A stretch of DNA of 62,771 nucleotides from Lacimicrobium alkaliphilum (GCF_002591895.1 NZ_NISX01000023.1:1-62771); one strand, 5' to 3'. Positions 7,735 through 18,174 are shown, counted from the stretch's first letter. Notes: generated by a model from the sequence alone, not told the origin. Program-made: numbers and translations.

Positions 7735-9966
7735 AGAGTTATAATGATCCAGAAAGTTAATTAAGTCGTCGAAAGGCATGGGTCTGGCATACAAAAACCC
7801 CTGAGCCTCATCACAACCCAAACGCAGCATGTAACTGGCCTGTTCACGCTTTTCGATACCCTCTGCAATGGTATGTAAGCCTAACTTGTTTCCCAGTGTC
7901 ACAATGGTTTCAGCAATAAAGGCCGTTTTTCCTGGTGTAACCTCATTAACAAAAGAGCGGTCCACTTTGAGTCTGTCCAAAGGAAGCTTCTGCAGATAGC
8001 TCATCGAAGAAAACCCGGTTCCAAAGTCATCAATAGCAATGGTGACGCCGAAAGCCTTTAACTCTTTCAGGGAGTCCACCACAATCTGTGGTTCGTCCAT
8101 CACCACACTCTCAGTGATTTCAAGTTCAAGAAGACTAGGTTTAATGTCGTGCTCTATCAAAGCACTTTTTACCAGGCTGACAAACTGTGAATCCCGGAAT
8201 TGTGGCATAGAAATATTCACAGCGACACGCAGATCAGGAAACCCTTTGTGGTGCAACGATTTCAGCTTTCTGCATGCTTCTTCGAGCACCCAGGCACCAA
8301 TATCAATAATTAGTCCGCTATACTCTGCTAAGGGAACAAATACCGCAGGTGAAATGTAACCACCATCCTTATCAGGCCAACGAAGCAAGGCCTCCATACC
8401 GACGATATCTTCATTAACCAGGTTAACCTGTGGCTGGTACCATAACTCGAGCTTTCGCTCAGCAAAATCAGATCGAAGCTGCCGAATCATACCTAACCGC
8501 CAGGTGGTTTTCTCTTCCATTTCCGGCGCGTAATATTCGTAGTTCGCAGTCATACTGCGTTTGGCTCGATTCAGCGCAATATTGGATTGCTTAAGCACAT
8601 TAAGGCCATTGGATTCTTCATCCAACAATCGACACAGGCCTAATGTCACGTTAATCGGCAGAGTATGATCACCCGCTTTAAACGGCGAAGAAAACACTTT
8701 GCTGATACTCTGAGGATTTACTCTGTCATCCTTACCGATCAGGCCAAAAACATCGGCACCAATCCGGCCCATCTGCACAACATCGCCCATTGCTGAATGA
8801 AGCCTTTCGGCGATCGCAATCAACAACAAATTACCGGCATCCTGACCCAATCCATCATTGATATCGGAAAAGTGGTTAACATCCACCAACGCAACCACAT
8901 GCTCATTTAAATCTACACCTGTGTGCTCAAGCTCATCCAGCATATTGATGAACTCATTGCGATTAGGCAGTTTAGTAAGCATGTCTTTAAACGCTGCATT
9001 GCGCAACTGGTGAAACAGATTAACATTCTCATAACCTACTGAAATGCTTGACATAAACACTTCAATAAGCTGTTTGTAGATGACATTAATCGTGCAACCA
9101 ACCTGCACATATACTGCCGCTTCATAGCCGCTGCTATTCATGTACAGAACAGTAAAGTCCTTACCATAAATATGGTCTTTTTCCTTCAGACATTGTCCTA
9201 CCTCGGCAATGATTTTTTTATCATGCAGGTTATCCAGCTTTTCATTAATGTAGTTGGCAAAGGGACCGGCCGCGCCCAACACATAAACACCATCGTCATC
9301 TCTGTCTAGCACCGAACCGGCTCGGGCACAAACAACGCCTCCTGCATCCAGTCCCAGTAAAGAACTGATCTGAGTTACCACCCCTTCACAAAACCCTTTT
9401 ACAGAGTGCTCTTCCAACAAGTTTGAAGCCGACTCGATTATCTTCTTCAGTCCCTGGCGGCTTTGATTGATGGTAAGAATCTGTTGATATGAACGTAAAG
9501 AAGCAATAATGGTCGTAACCAGTTTAGAGCGGGTCAGTTCGGTTTTAGTCTTATAATCGTTAATGTCATATTCTTTAATGACACTTTCTTCCGGTGCATA
9601 TCCGGGTTGGCCTGTTCGCAAAATAATTCTTGGCTCATGGAGATTGAGCTCTTCTCGCATACGCCGTGCAACCTGAAGACCGGCATCATCGGTTTCCATC
9701 ACTACATCCAGCAACACAATAGCAATGCTTTGCCCTTTTTCGGACAGAATTTTAAGTGCTTCATCACCGGAATAAGCATCAAGAAAGGCGAGTTTCCTGC
9801 CATTTAAAACCAGATCTGATAAGGCGAGCCGCGTTACAGAATGAATCTCTTCATCATCATCAACCACCAGCACTTGCCAGGCATCTGCTTCATCATATTC
9901 CTCAACAACAGAATCATCTTCATCGAGGAAAAGCATCTCATCATTTTCGTAATCTGTTGGGCTCAT
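7699..9966 (-). CDS. Response regulator with DUF3369, degenerate GGDEF and EAL domains
   Basis: This 755-residue cytosolic protein has, in order, a receiver domain (about 30-160, phosphoacceptor Asp87 in VLLDVVM), a DUF3369 sensory domain (about 170-320), a GGDEF domain (about 335-485) and an EAL domain (about 495-745). The GGDEF site reads GADVF, so diguanylate cyclase activity is unlikely and the domain may bind GTP as a regulator. The EAL domain keeps EALLRW, the NIS and ExTE stretch (LELEITESVV), DDFGTG and EGIE, so it should hydrolyse cyclic di-GMP. No partner histidine kinase is adjacent. The N-terminus is very acidic. The 3' end overlaps the convergent glycosylase-like gene by 36 bases. 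Confidence 0.92.
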   Translation of the reverse strand: MSPTDYENDEMLFLDEDDSVVEEYDEADAWQVLVVDDDEEIHSVTRLALSDLVLNGRKLAFLDAYSGDEALKILSEKGQSIAIVLLDVVMETDDAGLQVARRMREELNLHEPRIILRTGQPGYAPEESVIKEYDINDYKTKTELTRSKLVTTIIASLRSYQQILTINQSRQGLKKIIESASNLLEEHSVKGFCEGVVTQISSLLGLDAGGVVCARAGSVLDRDDDGVYVLGAAGPFANYINEKLDNLHDKKIIAEVGQCLKEKDHIYGKDFTVLYMNSSGYEAAVYVQVGCTINVIYKQLIEVFMSSISVGYENVNLFHQLRNAAFKDMLTKLPNRNEFINMLDELEHTGVDLNEHVVALVDVNHFSDINDGLGQDAGNLLLIAIAERLHSAMGDVVQMGRIGADVFGLIGKDDRVNPQSISKVFSSPFKAGDHTLPINVTLGLCRLLDEESNGLNVLKQSNIALNRAKRSMTANYEYYAPEMEEKTTWRLGMIRQLRSDFAERKLELWYQPQVNLVNEDIVGMEALLRWPDKDGGYISPAVFVPLAEYSGLIIDIGAWVLEEACRKLKSLHHKGFPDLRVAVNISMPQFRDSQFVSLVKSALIEHDIKPSLLELEITESVVMDEPQIVVDSLKELKAFGVTIAIDDFGTGFSSMSYLQKLPLDRLKVDRSFVNEVTPGKTAFIAETIVTLGNKLGLHTIAEGIEKREQASYMLRLGCDEAQGFLYARPMPFDDLINFLDHYNSSESQQAGDSGL

Positions 9967-10057
9967 CTAACGACCTGTTTGTAAACCAACATCTTGAGCT
10001 ATAGAACAATACCTGATTAACAATATCCTAATATTTGTAAAAGCGAAACCTAATACA

Positions 10058-10079
10058 ACAGCAATTAACCAATTGCTGT
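10058..10079. promoter_or_regulatory. Perfect 22-bp palindrome between divergent genes
   Basis: ACAGCAATT, four bases (AACC), then AATTGCTGT form a perfect inverted repeat with 9-bp arms. It lies about 90 bp upstream of both the response-regulator gene and the TIGR03899 gene. The form suits a dimeric DNA-binding protein. There is no T run, so a terminator is unlikely. Confidence 0.5.
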
Positions 10080-10169
10080 ACCGTGCAACCCACCTGGCAG
10101 AGGAATTTACCTTGCAGAATCCGGTTGATAGCAGGCAGTATGGAAAGTGTCTAATTGCGATGAATAGCC

Positions 10170-11069
10170 ATGACTAAAATAAACAGCATAATTACTCCTA
10201 CACCGGTTCACAAACCAGATAGTAAATCGCCTGTGGCACCTGCGGCGCCCAGGAAAACTGAGCCCCGCGAGACTGCCGATACCAGCCAGGTACGTAGCAG
10301 AATTATTCACTGGTTTGCACAGGCCGGACTGAAACCGCCCGCTCATACACAACTGGATGAAAGTGTAGAAAAGAAAACACAACGGCATCAAAAGGTTCTC
10401 CAGCAACGCAAACTACAGAATCTGGAGCGGATCCTTGAACTGGCTATGGAATACAGCCCCAACAAAGACATTGGCGAAGAAGCGATAGATCCGGACTGGT
10501 TTTTTAACTACATCAGTATGGCAGAGGACATTTATTCGCCAGCGATGCAGGAGCTTTGGGCTAAAATCCTGGCGGTAGAAGTAAGCCAGCCCGGAACCTT
10601 CTCTTTGCGGAGTATCAGTATACTCACACAACTGACCCACAAAGATGCCAAAGTCTTTCGGACTGCGGTCAGCCTGGCCAGCCGCAAACGCGGTGACTTC
10701 AGCCCCAGGATTCTATTTGGTTACAGGATAAAGCCCAGCTTACTTTCCATGCTGACACTTAAACGAGGCCAGCAACTGAACCTTGCTCAGTTCGGGCTGG
10801 CCTACCCTGACTTACTGTCATTAATGGATCTGGGGCTGATTTACTCAACAGAAATTGAGTCAGGAGAGCTTGATAATCACAAACGCAGCGAATGGCGTTG
10901 CTGTGGCGAATCATTCCATCTCAGCGCCAGGCGCAACGGCACCGTTTTAAATTATTACAAATTTACAGCAACGGGAGCTGAGCTATTTCGCCTTGTATCA
11001 GGCAAGCCCCATACCACCTACCTTCAGGCCCTGACCAGCATGTTACAGGGTGCCTTCGAAGTAGTTTAG
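10170..11069 (+). CDS. TIGR03899 family protein
   Basis: This 299-residue cytosolic protein matches the TIGR03899 family, a gammaproteobacterial group of unknown function found in vibrios, shewanellae and alteromonads. The first 45 residues are Pro-, Lys- and Thr-rich and probably disordered. The core has a charged helix (SVEKKTQRHQKVLQQRKLQNLERILELAMEY region) and the conserved PDWFFNYISMAEDIYSPAMQELWAKILAVEVSQPGTFSLRSI stretch, which also resembles the DUF2806 type of fold. The ATG at 10170 comes after a weak ribosome binding site. It is monocistronic and convergent with cysH. The family call is from sequence memory; no biochemical role is known. Confidence 0.82.
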   Translation: MTKINSIITPTPVHKPDSKSPVAPAAPRKTEPRETADTSQVRSRIIHWFAQAGLKPPAHTQLDESVEKKTQRHQKVLQQRKLQNLERILELAMEYSPNKDIGEEAIDPDWFFNYISMAEDIYSPAMQELWAKILAVEVSQPGTFSLRSISILTQLTHKDAKVFRTAVSLASRKRGDFSPRILFGYRIKPSLLSMLTLKRGQQLNLAQFGLAYPDLLSLMDLGLIYSTEIESGELDNHKRSEWRCCGESFHLSARRNGTVLNYYKFTATGAELFRLVSGKPHTTYLQALTSMLQGAFEVV

Positions 11070-11096
11070 CTTTTCGCGCAACGGTTGAATAATGAC

Positions 11097-11843
11097 TTAA
11101 ATTCCATCACCAAATTCATGCAAGCCACACTCTCGCTTAAGGCCAAAGAATCGGGTTTCTTCTTCCGTCATTCCGGCCTCAAGAGGACGTGAAGTATGCC
11201 AGTCGCCGACAGAAACATAGCCCTGTTCCCAAAGAGGATGATAGGGTAATCCATGCTCCTGCAGATAGTAATGTACCTGTTTATTAGACCAGTCCAGTAT
11301 CGGGAATATTTTGAACCGCCCATCGGTCAGTTGCAAAAAAGGCAACTTCTCGCGACTGCTTGACTGACTGCGGCGCAGGCCGGAAAACCAGGTGCCCACC
11401 TGCAATTCCCTCAGCGCTCTCTGCATCGGCTCTACTTTGTTCATTTTGTTGTAGGCTTCGATACCAGGCAGTCCCTGATCCCAAAGCTGACCATACTTCT
11501 GTTCTTGCCAGGCCGGTGACATATGAGCACTGTAAACCTTCAGATTCAGATCCAGAGTTTGTGTCAGCTCCTCAATAAAACTGTAGGTCTCAGGAAAAAG
11601 GTAGCCGGTATCGGTCAGTACAACCGGAATATCCGCTTTGTGGCGCGTAACAAGGTGCAGCATTACCGCAGCCTGGATCCCAAAACTGGAAGACATCATA
11701 GGCTGTTGCGGTAGATGCTTTACGGCCCACCTGACACGCTCGGCAGCACTCAGAGTTTCCAGGTAAGCATTTATCTCAGCCAATTCATCAGCACCAATAT
11801 CGGTATTCACCACGGTGCTCAGATTTACCCCTGCATCAGTCAT
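11097..11843 (-). CDS. cysH: Phosphoadenosine phosphosulfate reductase
   Basis: CysH reduces PAPS to sulfite with thioredoxin as donor, the second-to-last step of assimilatory sulfate reduction. The protein has 248 residues. The PP-loop-type [14 protein letters not shown], the [11 protein letters not shown] substrate loop, the [10 protein letters not shown] segment and the C-terminal KRECGLHEF with its catalytic cysteine are all present. It lacks the CC...CxxC cysteine pairs of the iron-sulfur APS reductases, so the substrate should be PAPS. It is the last gene of cysJIH and overlaps cysI by 8 bases, which points to translational coupling. CysB control with cysJ and cysI is expected. Confidence 0.97.
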   Translation of the reverse strand: MTDAGVNLSTVVNTDIGADELAEINAYLETLSAAERVRWAVKHLPQQPMMSSSFGIQAAVMLHLVTRHKADIPVVLTDTGYLFPETYSFIEELTQTLDLNLKVYSAHMSPAWQEQKYGQLWDQGLPGIEAYNKMNKVEPMQRALRELQVGTWFSGLRRSQSSSREKLPFLQLTDGRFKIFPILDWSNKQVHYYLQEHGLPYHPLWEQGYVSVGDWHTSRPLEAGMTEEETRFFGLKRECGLHEFGDGI

Positions 11844-13533
11844 AAAAGTCCTTTGCAGAATCGACTACCGCCTTGACCACACCAGCACGAATGACAAAGT
11901 CACCAAAGCCTTCCTCTGGGTTTCTCTCCTTAGACCAACGGCCAATCAGAGTATCCAGCTCTTCCATGATCTCCTGCTCACTGATATTTTCCCGATACAT
12001 TCTGGGAATACGGGTACCATTACGATCTCCACCCAGATGCAGGTTGTACTTTCCTGGCCCTTTACCAACCAGGCCGACTTCCGCCAACATCGCGCGGCCA
12101 CACCCATTGGGACAACCTGTTACGCGGTAGATAATATGTTCATCCTGCATTCCATGCCTGGCTAAAAGTTGTTCCAGCTCCGTCACTGCGTCCGGCAAAT
12201 AGCGTTCTGCCTCTGCCATCGCCAGCGGGCAGGTGGGTAAAGAAACACAGGCCATGGAATTAACGCGCTGCGAGGAAATATCGTCCTGCAACAATCCATG
12301 ATCTCTGGCCAGGCCTTCAATTTGCGCCTTATCTTCAGAGGCAACACCGGCAATAATCAAGTTCTGATTGGCTGTCAGTCGAAAATCACCTTTGTGTACC
12401 CGGGCTATCTCAGCACAACCTGTTTTCAATGGCTTGTCGGGGTAATCAAGGATCCTGCCATTCTCAATGAACAACGTCAGATGGTGTTTGCCATCTACCC
12501 CTTCGACCCAGCCAAAACGATCGCCACGGCCGGTAAACTGATAATTCCTGCTTGGTCCAAATGATATCCCGGCACGCTTTTCCACCTCAGCTTTAAAGGT
12601 CTCAACCCCTACCCGCTCAAGGGTATATTTGGTTTTCGCATTCTTACGATTGCTGCGGTTCCCCCAATCACGCTGCGTAGTCACCACAGCTTCGGCGACA
12701 GCCAGTGTGTGCTCGAGGGGAATAAAACCAAAATCATCGGCTTTGCGGGGGTAAGTAGATTTATCCCCGTGCGTCATCGCCAGGCCTCCCCCCACCAGGA
12801 CATTAAAGCCAATCAATTGGCCTGATTCAGCGATAGCAACAAAGTTAAGATCGTTGGCATGCACATCCACATCGTTTTGCGGCGGGATAACCACTGTGGT
12901 CTTAAACTTGCGGGGCAAATAATTATTGCCCAGCACCGGTTCATTGTCAGTGGTTTCAACTTTCTCACCATCAAGCCAGATTTCAGCATAAGCGCGGGTC
13001 TTGGGTAACAGGTGCTCACTGATCTTTACGGCCCAGTCGTAGGCTTGCTGATGCACCTCAGACTCTACCGGGTTGGAGGTGCAAAGCACATTGCGGTTAA
13101 CGTCACCCGCAGTGGCAATGGAATCAAGCCCAGCCTTATTCAGCATCTGGTGCATCTTTTTAATCTTTGGCTTTAGTACGCCGTGGAACTGGAATGTCTG
13201 TCTTGTGGTAAGGCGGATACTGCCATACAAGCTATGCTGGGCGGCAAATTCATCTATCGCCAGCCATTGCCGAGGACTGATAATTCCGCCGGGCAAGCGA
13301 CAACGCAACATTACATTATGCAGAGGCTCCAGCTTTTGCTTTGCCCGTTCTGCACGGATATCGCGGTCATCCTGCTGGTACATGCCATGAAATCGGATCA
13401 ACTGGAAGTTATCACCGGTAAAACCGCCTGTCAGGTCATCTTTCAGGTCTTGCTCTATGGTGCCGCGCAGAAAGTTACTTTGCCCTTTTATGCGCTCATT
13501 ATCGGACAGTTTTTGCTCTGGTTTATCACTCAT
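11836..13533 (-). CDS. cysI: Sulfite reductase hemoprotein beta-component
   Basis: CysI carries siroheme and a 4Fe-4S cluster and reduces sulfite to sulfide by six electrons delivered by CysJ. The 565-residue protein has the duplicated nitrite/sulfite reductase ferredoxin-like halves. Substrate-binding residues lie in the [13 protein letters not shown] and [11 protein letters not shown] regions. The cluster ligands are visible as CVSLPTC followed by [12 protein letters not shown], with the last cysteine bridging to siroheme. Length is close to the E. coli protein (570). Its ATG overlaps the cysJ stop codon (TAATG), and its end overlaps cysH. Confidence 0.97.
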   Translation of the reverse strand: MSDKPEQKLSDNERIKGQSNFLRGTIEQDLKDDLTGGFTGDNFQLIRFHGMYQQDDRDIRAERAKQKLEPLHNVMLRCRLPGGIISPRQWLAIDEFAAQHSLYGSIRLTTRQTFQFHGVLKPKIKKMHQMLNKAGLDSIATAGDVNRNVLCTSNPVESEVHQQAYDWAVKISEHLLPKTRAYAEIWLDGEKVETTDNEPVLGNNYLPRKFKTTVVIPPQNDVDVHANDLNFVAIAESGQLIGFNVLVGGGLAMTHGDKSTYPRKADDFGFIPLEHTLAVAEAVVTTQRDWGNRSNRKNAKTKYTLERVGVETFKAEVEKRAGISFGPSRNYQFTGRGDRFGWVEGVDGKHHLTLFIENGRILDYPDKPLKTGCAEIARVHKGDFRLTANQNLIIAGVASEDKAQIEGLARDHGLLQDDISSQRVNSMACVSLPTCPLAMAEAERYLPDAVTELEQLLARHGMQDEHIIYRVTGCPNGCGRAMLAEVGLVGKGPGKYNLHLGGDRNGTRIPRMYRENISEQEIMEELDTLIGRWSKERNPEEGFGDFVIRAGVVKAVVDSAKDFYD

Positions 13534-15344
13534 TAGTAAACATCTCTTTGATATCGTTTGGCTTTGCGCAACTGGCTGATATATTCTTCCGCCTTCTCAA
13601 CCGACTGATTTCCGTGCTCGGCGACGATGTTAACCAACGCCTGATGGACATCTTTGGCCATCCTGTTGGCGTCACCACAAACATACAGATGCGCGCCCTG
13701 TTCAAGCCATTGATAGACCTCTTCCCCCTGCTCTAGCAAGCGGTGCTGTACATAGATTTTCTCTTGTTGATCCCGGGAAAATGCCAGACTGACTTTATTC
13801 AACAGCCCGGTCTTCACCCAGCGTTGCCACTCCACCTGATAAAGGAAATCCTGAGTAAAATTAGGATTACCAAAAAACAACCAGTTACGACCATCAGCCT
13901 CTTCGGCTTCGCGCTGTTGCATAAAAGCCCGAAAAGGTGCGATGCCAGTGCCAGGACCAATCATAATGACCGGGGTATCGGGGTTTTCTGGCAAACGGAA
14001 ATTATCATTGCGCTCAACAAACACCCTTATTTCACCGCTTTCCTCAACACCATGACTTAAGTAGCCGGAAGCACCACCTCTGTGTGTGAAACCAAAGGCT
14101 TCATACTCAACCAAAGCCACCGTCAGATGCACTTCATCTTCAACTTCAGCCTGACTTGACGCAATAGAATAAAGCCTCGGTGTCAAGGGTCTGAGCATAG
14201 CAACAAGCTGCTGAGCCTGAAGTTTTCCCGGATACTCAGTGATAATATCCACCACCTGGCGCTGGCTCAGGTATTGGCGCAATCCCGCTTTATCTTCCAG
14301 TAACTGCACCAACTCACTGCTTTGCGTGGCTTCTGCGTAAGCCTTGGCAAAACTGGGATAACTCTGCGTTAGCTCCATTTTTTCGATCAAAGCCTGACGT
14401 AACAACAGGGTGTCATCTGCAACCTGTATCTCTTCGTCGCCTGTGAGTTCAAGCGCCTTGAGCAGTCTGGCTACCATCGCGGCGTCATTGTTAAACCATA
14501 CACCAAGGGCGTCACCGGGCTGATACTGCAAACCGGAACCCTCAAGAGAGATTTCAAAATGACGAATATCTTTAACCGAATCCCGCCCGGTAATTTTCTG
14601 GCCATCCAACAGGACGGCGGTAAAAGGATTCTTTTTGTTGTACTGAGCAGTGGCTGCAGCCATGTTCACACCCGGCATCGTAACCACACGTGCCTCTGAA
14701 GTGGATTTCAGTTCTGCTTTGAATAGCTCCGTGACCTTTTCACGCCAGTTACTCACATCAGTGTCGTAATCCACATCGCAATCTAACCGTTCAGTCAGAG
14801 CTGAGGCGCCCAGGGCTGAGAGTCTCTGATCGAAATCTTTGGCTGTCTGGCAGAAAAATTCGTAACTACTGTCACCCAAACCAACCACGGCGTATTTCAG
14901 GTTGGGCAACTTAGCAACTTTCTTACTGGCCAGAAATTCGTGTAATTCAATCGCATCATCGGGGGCATCACCCTCACCATGGGTGCTGACCACGATAACC
15001 ACATGGCTCTCATCTTTAAGTTTTTTGGGCTTGTAATCAGCCATATTAAACAATTCAGCCGTGATGCCTGCCTGCTCAACAAAATCCTTATATTCTTCCG
15101 CAACCCCCTTAGCATTGCCCGTTTGCGAACCGTATAAGATTGTCAGCTTGCGTTCTGGTTGTTGGCCTGCCTCCTGAGTGACCACTGCGACTGGCTGGTG
15201 CGACTGAGCCAGGCCAGCCAGATACCCGCTGACCCAGGTCAACTGTCCGGAGGATAAGGGGGCAATCGCCTTTTGGAGTTCAGACCACTGAGTCTGGTCC
15301 AGAACACCAGCCGGGGACAAATTGTGCGAATTGGATGACGACAT
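13533..15344 (-). CDS. cysJ: Sulfite reductase flavoprotein alpha-component
   Basis: CysJ passes electrons from NADPH through FAD and FMN to CysI. The 603-residue protein has a flavodoxin domain (about 65-205; [19 protein letters not shown] binds FMN), a connecting and FAD-binding region (about 235-450; [19 protein letters not shown]) and a C-terminal NADPH domain (about 455-603; [30 protein letters not shown], ending in YQRDVY). It is the first gene of cysJIH, with about 130 bp of upstream DNA that must hold the promoter. I could not identify a CysB site with confidence. Confidence 0.97.
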   Translation of the reverse strand: MSSSNSHNLSPAGVLDQTQWSELQKAIAPLSSGQLTWVSGYLAGLAQSHQPVAVVTQEAGQQPERKLTILYGSQTGNAKGVAEEYKDFVEQAGITAELFNMADYKPKKLKDESHVVIVVSTHGEGDAPDDAIELHEFLASKKVAKLPNLKYAVVGLGDSSYEFFCQTAKDFDQRLSALGASALTERLDCDVDYDTDVSNWREKVTELFKAELKSTSEARVVTMPGVNMAAATAQYNKKNPFTAVLLDGQKITGRDSVKDIRHFEISLEGSGLQYQPGDALGVWFNNDAAMVARLLKALELTGDEEIQVADDTLLLRQALIEKMELTQSYPSFAKAYAEATQSSELVQLLEDKAGLRQYLSQRQVVDIITEYPGKLQAQQLVAMLRPLTPRLYSIASSQAEVEDEVHLTVALVEYEAFGFTHRGGASGYLSHGVEESGEIRVFVERNDNFRLPENPDTPVIMIGPGTGIAPFRAFMQQREAEEADGRNWLFFGNPNFTQDFLYQVEWQRWVKTGLLNKVSLAFSRDQQEKIYVQHRLLEQGEEVYQWLEQGAHLYVCGDANRMAKDVHQALVNIVAEHGNQSVEKAEEYISQLRKAKRYQRDVY

Positions 15345-15478
15345 AAAGAAACTAACCCGTTAAATATTGTGGCTAGGTTAGCTGTGACAGACAAAAACAG
15401 GAAAGAATAAATTCAAATGCGTTATTACAGAAAGTGCTTAATTTATATTTTCATATAAACTTTACACTTAGTCAGAGC

Positions 15479-15507
15479 AAAAAAGGGTGGCCATACTCGT
15501 CCACCCT
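15479..15507 (-). terminator. Rho-independent terminator of the 15515-17728 gene group
   Basis: Read on the minus strand, AGGGTGG and CCACCCT form a 7-bp stem with a 9-base loop, followed by TTTTTTGC. It lies 8 bases past the stop codon of the TIGR04219 gene. Confidence 0.9.
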
Positions 15508-15514
15508 ATGGCGA

Positions 15515-16273
15515 TTAAAAGTGCACTTCAACACCAGCAAAAGGCCCCTTGAACTCCATATCAGTGTAGAGGTCATCTACATCATCCAATTCGAGCTGCA
15601 GCACCCGGTAACCAAGCTGAAACGTCAGATCCACGGCCAGATTATCCAGCCACTGATAGGTCACGGCGGCCTGGTAGTCATACAGAGAACTATCGTCTAT
15701 TGCCAGAAAGCTGCCCTCGGCAGTAAACCCCAGCCCACCGACTGGTGTACCAATTTGTACACGGGAATACAGAAGCGGCACAATGCCACGGAATGACTGA
15801 GCTGAAGTGATACTGGTATCATCCACATCACGCACAGAGATTTGCCCATCGAAGTCTTTAGCATTGAGTCCCAAATCTAAACTGAGCAGATCATTGTCAA
15901 AAACTTCGTAATAGACCACATAATCCGTACTGTCTAAATACCCATCAGAGGCCAGGCTCCGGGTTTGCACATATGTCTGTCCGGCAAAAGTAAAATCCTG
16001 GTCCAATGTCGTTGCCCCAGAGATATTCAGATTTTGCCTGCGAATTTTGATATTTGGCAGCAAGGGCACCGGGTGCTCTAACGCCACGTAAAGATTGCTG
16101 TTTGTCTCTTTGTCAAAATCAAAATCTGTAACAGTGCTACCGTTGGCAAAACCTCCCGAAACATCCGAGTGCCAGGCCTGGGCACCCACGTACAGCCCCA
16201 GTAGTGTATCTGCCTGTACGGGCACCAGCAAAGAGGCGCCTAAAACAGCGCCGGTTAGGTATTTTTTGTACAT
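15515..16273 (-). CDS. TIGR04219 family outer membrane beta-barrel protein
   Basis: This 252-residue protein has a signal peptide (MYKKYLTGAVLGASLLVPVQA, about 21 residues). The mature chain alternates hydrophobic and polar residues as in a transmembrane barrel: LLGLYVGAQAWHSDVSGGF, SNLYVALEHPVPLLPNIKIRRQ, DYVVYYEVFDNDLLSLDLGLNAK, DLTFQLGYRVLQLELDD. It ends in FAGVEVHF, whose C-terminal Phe is typical of barrel assembly signals. This layout matches TIGR04219, a gammaproteobacterial outer membrane family of unknown function. It lies 4 bases after the DUF2333 gene, so the two are probably co-transcribed. Confidence 0.85.
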   Translation of the reverse strand: MYKKYLTGAVLGASLLVPVQADTLLGLYVGAQAWHSDVSGGFANGSTVTDFDFDKETNSNLYVALEHPVPLLPNIKIRRQNLNISGATTLDQDFTFAGQTYVQTRSLASDGYLDSTDYVVYYEVFDNDLLSLDLGLNAKDFDGQISVRDVDDTSITSAQSFRGIVPLLYSRVQIGTPVGGLGFTAEGSFLAIDDSSLYDYQAAVTYQWLDNLAVDLTFQLGYRVLQLELDDVDDLYTDMEFKGPFAGVEVHF

Positions 16274-16277
16274 ATCG

Positions 16278-17270
16278 CTATCCCTGATTGAGCAAATCGT
16301 TAAGGTCTATCAGAGCCGCATTGGCCCTGGAAATATAATTCGCCATCACCAGCGAATGGTTGGCCATCATACCAAAACCGCCGCCATTAAGAATTATCGG
16401 ACTCCAGATGGTTTGCTGAGTTGCTTCTAATTCACGAATAATTTGCTGCAGACTGACGGTCGCATTTTTCTTCTCCAACACGTCCGCAAAATCTGTTTCT
16501 ACGGCTTTTAACAGGTGTAAAAGCGCCCAACTGGCACCCCGGGATTCATAAAATACATCATCTAATTCCCACCAGCTGGTTTTGGTGTACTGATCAGGTG
16601 CCGACGGAGTCGATTGACGCGCCTCGGGGTCACCGGCCAGGTCAGTATTCAGACGACTTTGACCAACACTGGCGCTTAAGCGTTGAGACAGGCTTCCCAT
16701 ACGTTTCTCTACCTGACGCAACCAGTCGCGTAAATTATCGGCACGGGTATAGAACTGGCTATCATCTACTGATGGGTTGGCCAGATTATCCAGGTATTGC
16801 TGTAATGACTGAATCCCATCCTGATACTGAGATTCTGCAGAGGGCAGAATCCAGCTTTGATTATCAATATTGAATTTCGGCTGCGCATTAACCAGATAAA
16901 CATTTTCTGAAGACTGCGACTGCGATCGACTGAGATCTTTACGCATCGCCAAAGCCAGATCCCGGACCATTTCCAGCACACCAAATTCCCATGCAGGCAT
17001 ATTATCCATCAGCACGGAGGGCGGCATCACATCATTGGACAGATAACCTCCGGGTTTATCCATCAGTGTACCGGCAACACGAATCAATGTACTGGTGGTG
17101 GTATATCCTGGCACCAGAAGCTGGTTACGTTGTTCCGCCTGGGCTCTTGCGTGCTGGTTAACATTAAACACTTCAGGCTCACTGCTCCAGTAAACGGCCA
17201 GTATATAGAACAGTAGTACCAAAACCGCTACCCCGAGGGATACCCTCTTCAGGCTCAGATAGTCTCTCAT
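16278..17270 (-). CDS. DUF2333 family membrane-anchored protein
   Basis: The protein has 330 residues with one N-terminal membrane segment (about 11-29, VSLGVAVLVLLFYILAVYW) and a long periplasmic part. The conserved stretches include PGGYLSNDVMPPSVLMDNMPAWEFGVLEMVRDLALAMRKDLSRSQSQS and WELDDVFYESRGASWALLHLLKAVE, which I recognise as DUF2333. No enzymatic motif is visible. The gene sits between the copper chaperone gene (20-base gap) and the TIGR04219 barrel gene (4-base gap), all on the same strand and followed by a terminator, which suggests an envelope-related operon. Function is unknown. Confidence 0.85.
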   Translation of the reverse strand: MRDYLSLKRVSLGVAVLVLLFYILAVYWSSEPEVFNVNQHARAQAEQRNQLLVPGYTTTSTLIRVAGTLMDKPGGYLSNDVMPPSVLMDNMPAWEFGVLEMVRDLALAMRKDLSRSQSQSSENVYLVNAQPKFNIDNQSWILPSAESQYQDGIQSLQQYLDNLANPSVDDSQFYTRADNLRDWLRQVEKRMGSLSQRLSASVGQSRLNTDLAGDPEARQSTPSAPDQYTKTSWWELDDVFYESRGASWALLHLLKAVETDFADVLEKKNATVSLQQIIRELEATQQTIWSPIILNGGGFGMMANHSLVMANYISRANAALIDLNDLLNQG

Positions 17271-17290
17271 GGCTGACTCCTTAATTGTGA

Positions 17291-17728
17291 TTAATGGTGC
17301 TGGTGAGAGTTGTCGGCCCCGGGTTCGGTAACCACAGCATCAACCTCCATTTCGCTTCCATCGGCAAACAGTAAGGTGATGGTAACATGCTGGTTTTTCT
17401 CTAGCGGCTTTTTGACACCAAACATCATCAGGTGCAGGCCACCAGGCTTGAATGTGAGAGTACTGTCAGCCGGAACCGTAGCACTTTGCTGCTGCACCAT
17501 TTTCATCATACCGTCGTACATTTGGTGATCATGGATCTCTACCCGTTCAACCACGTCAGTTTTGGCGCCCACCAGTTCCACATCTTGTGAAGCGGTATTG
17601 ACCAATTGCATATAAGCTGCAGTATTAGGCACCCCCGGTGGCAACAGACGAACAATGGGCGTATTCACTTCCACCTGAGCAAAAACTGCGCTGGAAAATA
17701 ATAATAGTAGTGCAACTAGGCCTTTCAC
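17291..17728 (-). CDS. Periplasmic copper chaperone PCu(A)C
   Basis: This 145-residue protein has a signal peptide (MKGLVALLLLFSSAVFAQ) and the PCu(A)C (DUF461) domain. The copper ligands follow the family pattern: HDHQMYDGMMKM then GGLHLMMFG, giving His and Met pairs for Cu(I). The C-terminus ends in a His-rich DNSHQHH tail that may add a Cu(II) site. These proteins deliver copper to the CuA or CuB centre of cytochrome c oxidase in the periplasm. No sco gene is nearby. It heads a probable operon with the DUF2333 and TIGR04219 genes. Confidence 0.92.
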   Translation of the reverse strand: MKGLVALLLLFSSAVFAQVEVNTPIVRLLPPGVPNTAAYMQLVNTASQDVELVGAKTDVVERVEIHDHQMYDGMMKMVQQQSATVPADSTLTFKPGGLHLMMFGVKKPLEKNQHVTITLLFADGSEMEVDAVVTEPGADNSHQHH

Positions 17729-17815
17729 CTGGTAACTCCTTTCAATGATATCAACTCATGTTGTACTGATTATTCAGCAATTCCCTGTCAAAGCCAATGC
17801 CTGCAGAAAAGATGT

Positions 17816-18148
17816 TCAGCAGTACCGGGCCGTCTTTTTATCTCTGACTAACAGATAAATCACCAGTACCAGTAGCAGTGCCGGCCACATTGCACTCACT
17901 CCTGCTACCAGAAGAGCAATAAACACGCTGGCCAGAACAACGCAGATCACACCAATCAGACTGATGGCCAACAGACTTCCGAGCAGAATAAATACTGCAC
18001 CAGCAACAATGGCTCCGATGGATGCCTGTATCGGGTTCAGTAACGTTTCACCAAAATAAAACGATAAACCCGTTACAGCATCCAATATGGCGCCGATACT
18101 CATCACCATGGCAGCTGCAATCAGCAAAACCAAGAAAAACGTTTTCAT
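17816..18148 (-). CDS. Small multi-pass membrane protein of the psp region
   Basis: Starting at the ATG at 18148, which has GGGAG six bases upstream, the product has 110 residues. It is very hydrophobic, with segments near 3-20, 38-60, 62-82 and 86-103, and ends in a short basic tail (RDKKTARYC). A longer frame from 18313 would overlap pspC and reads as non-coding. It lies 26 bases past the short pspC and after pspA on the same strand, so it is probably part of the same stress operon. I do not recognise a named family; a role in membrane stress is inferred only from position. Confidence 0.72.
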   Translation of the reverse strand: MKTFFLVLLIAAAMVMSIGAILDAVTGLSFYFGETLLNPIQASIGAIVAGAVFILLGSLLAISLIGVICVVLASVFIALLVAGVSAMWPALLLVLVIYLLVRDKKTARYC

Positions 18149-18174
18149 TATGTTCTCCCGTAGATGCCACGTTA

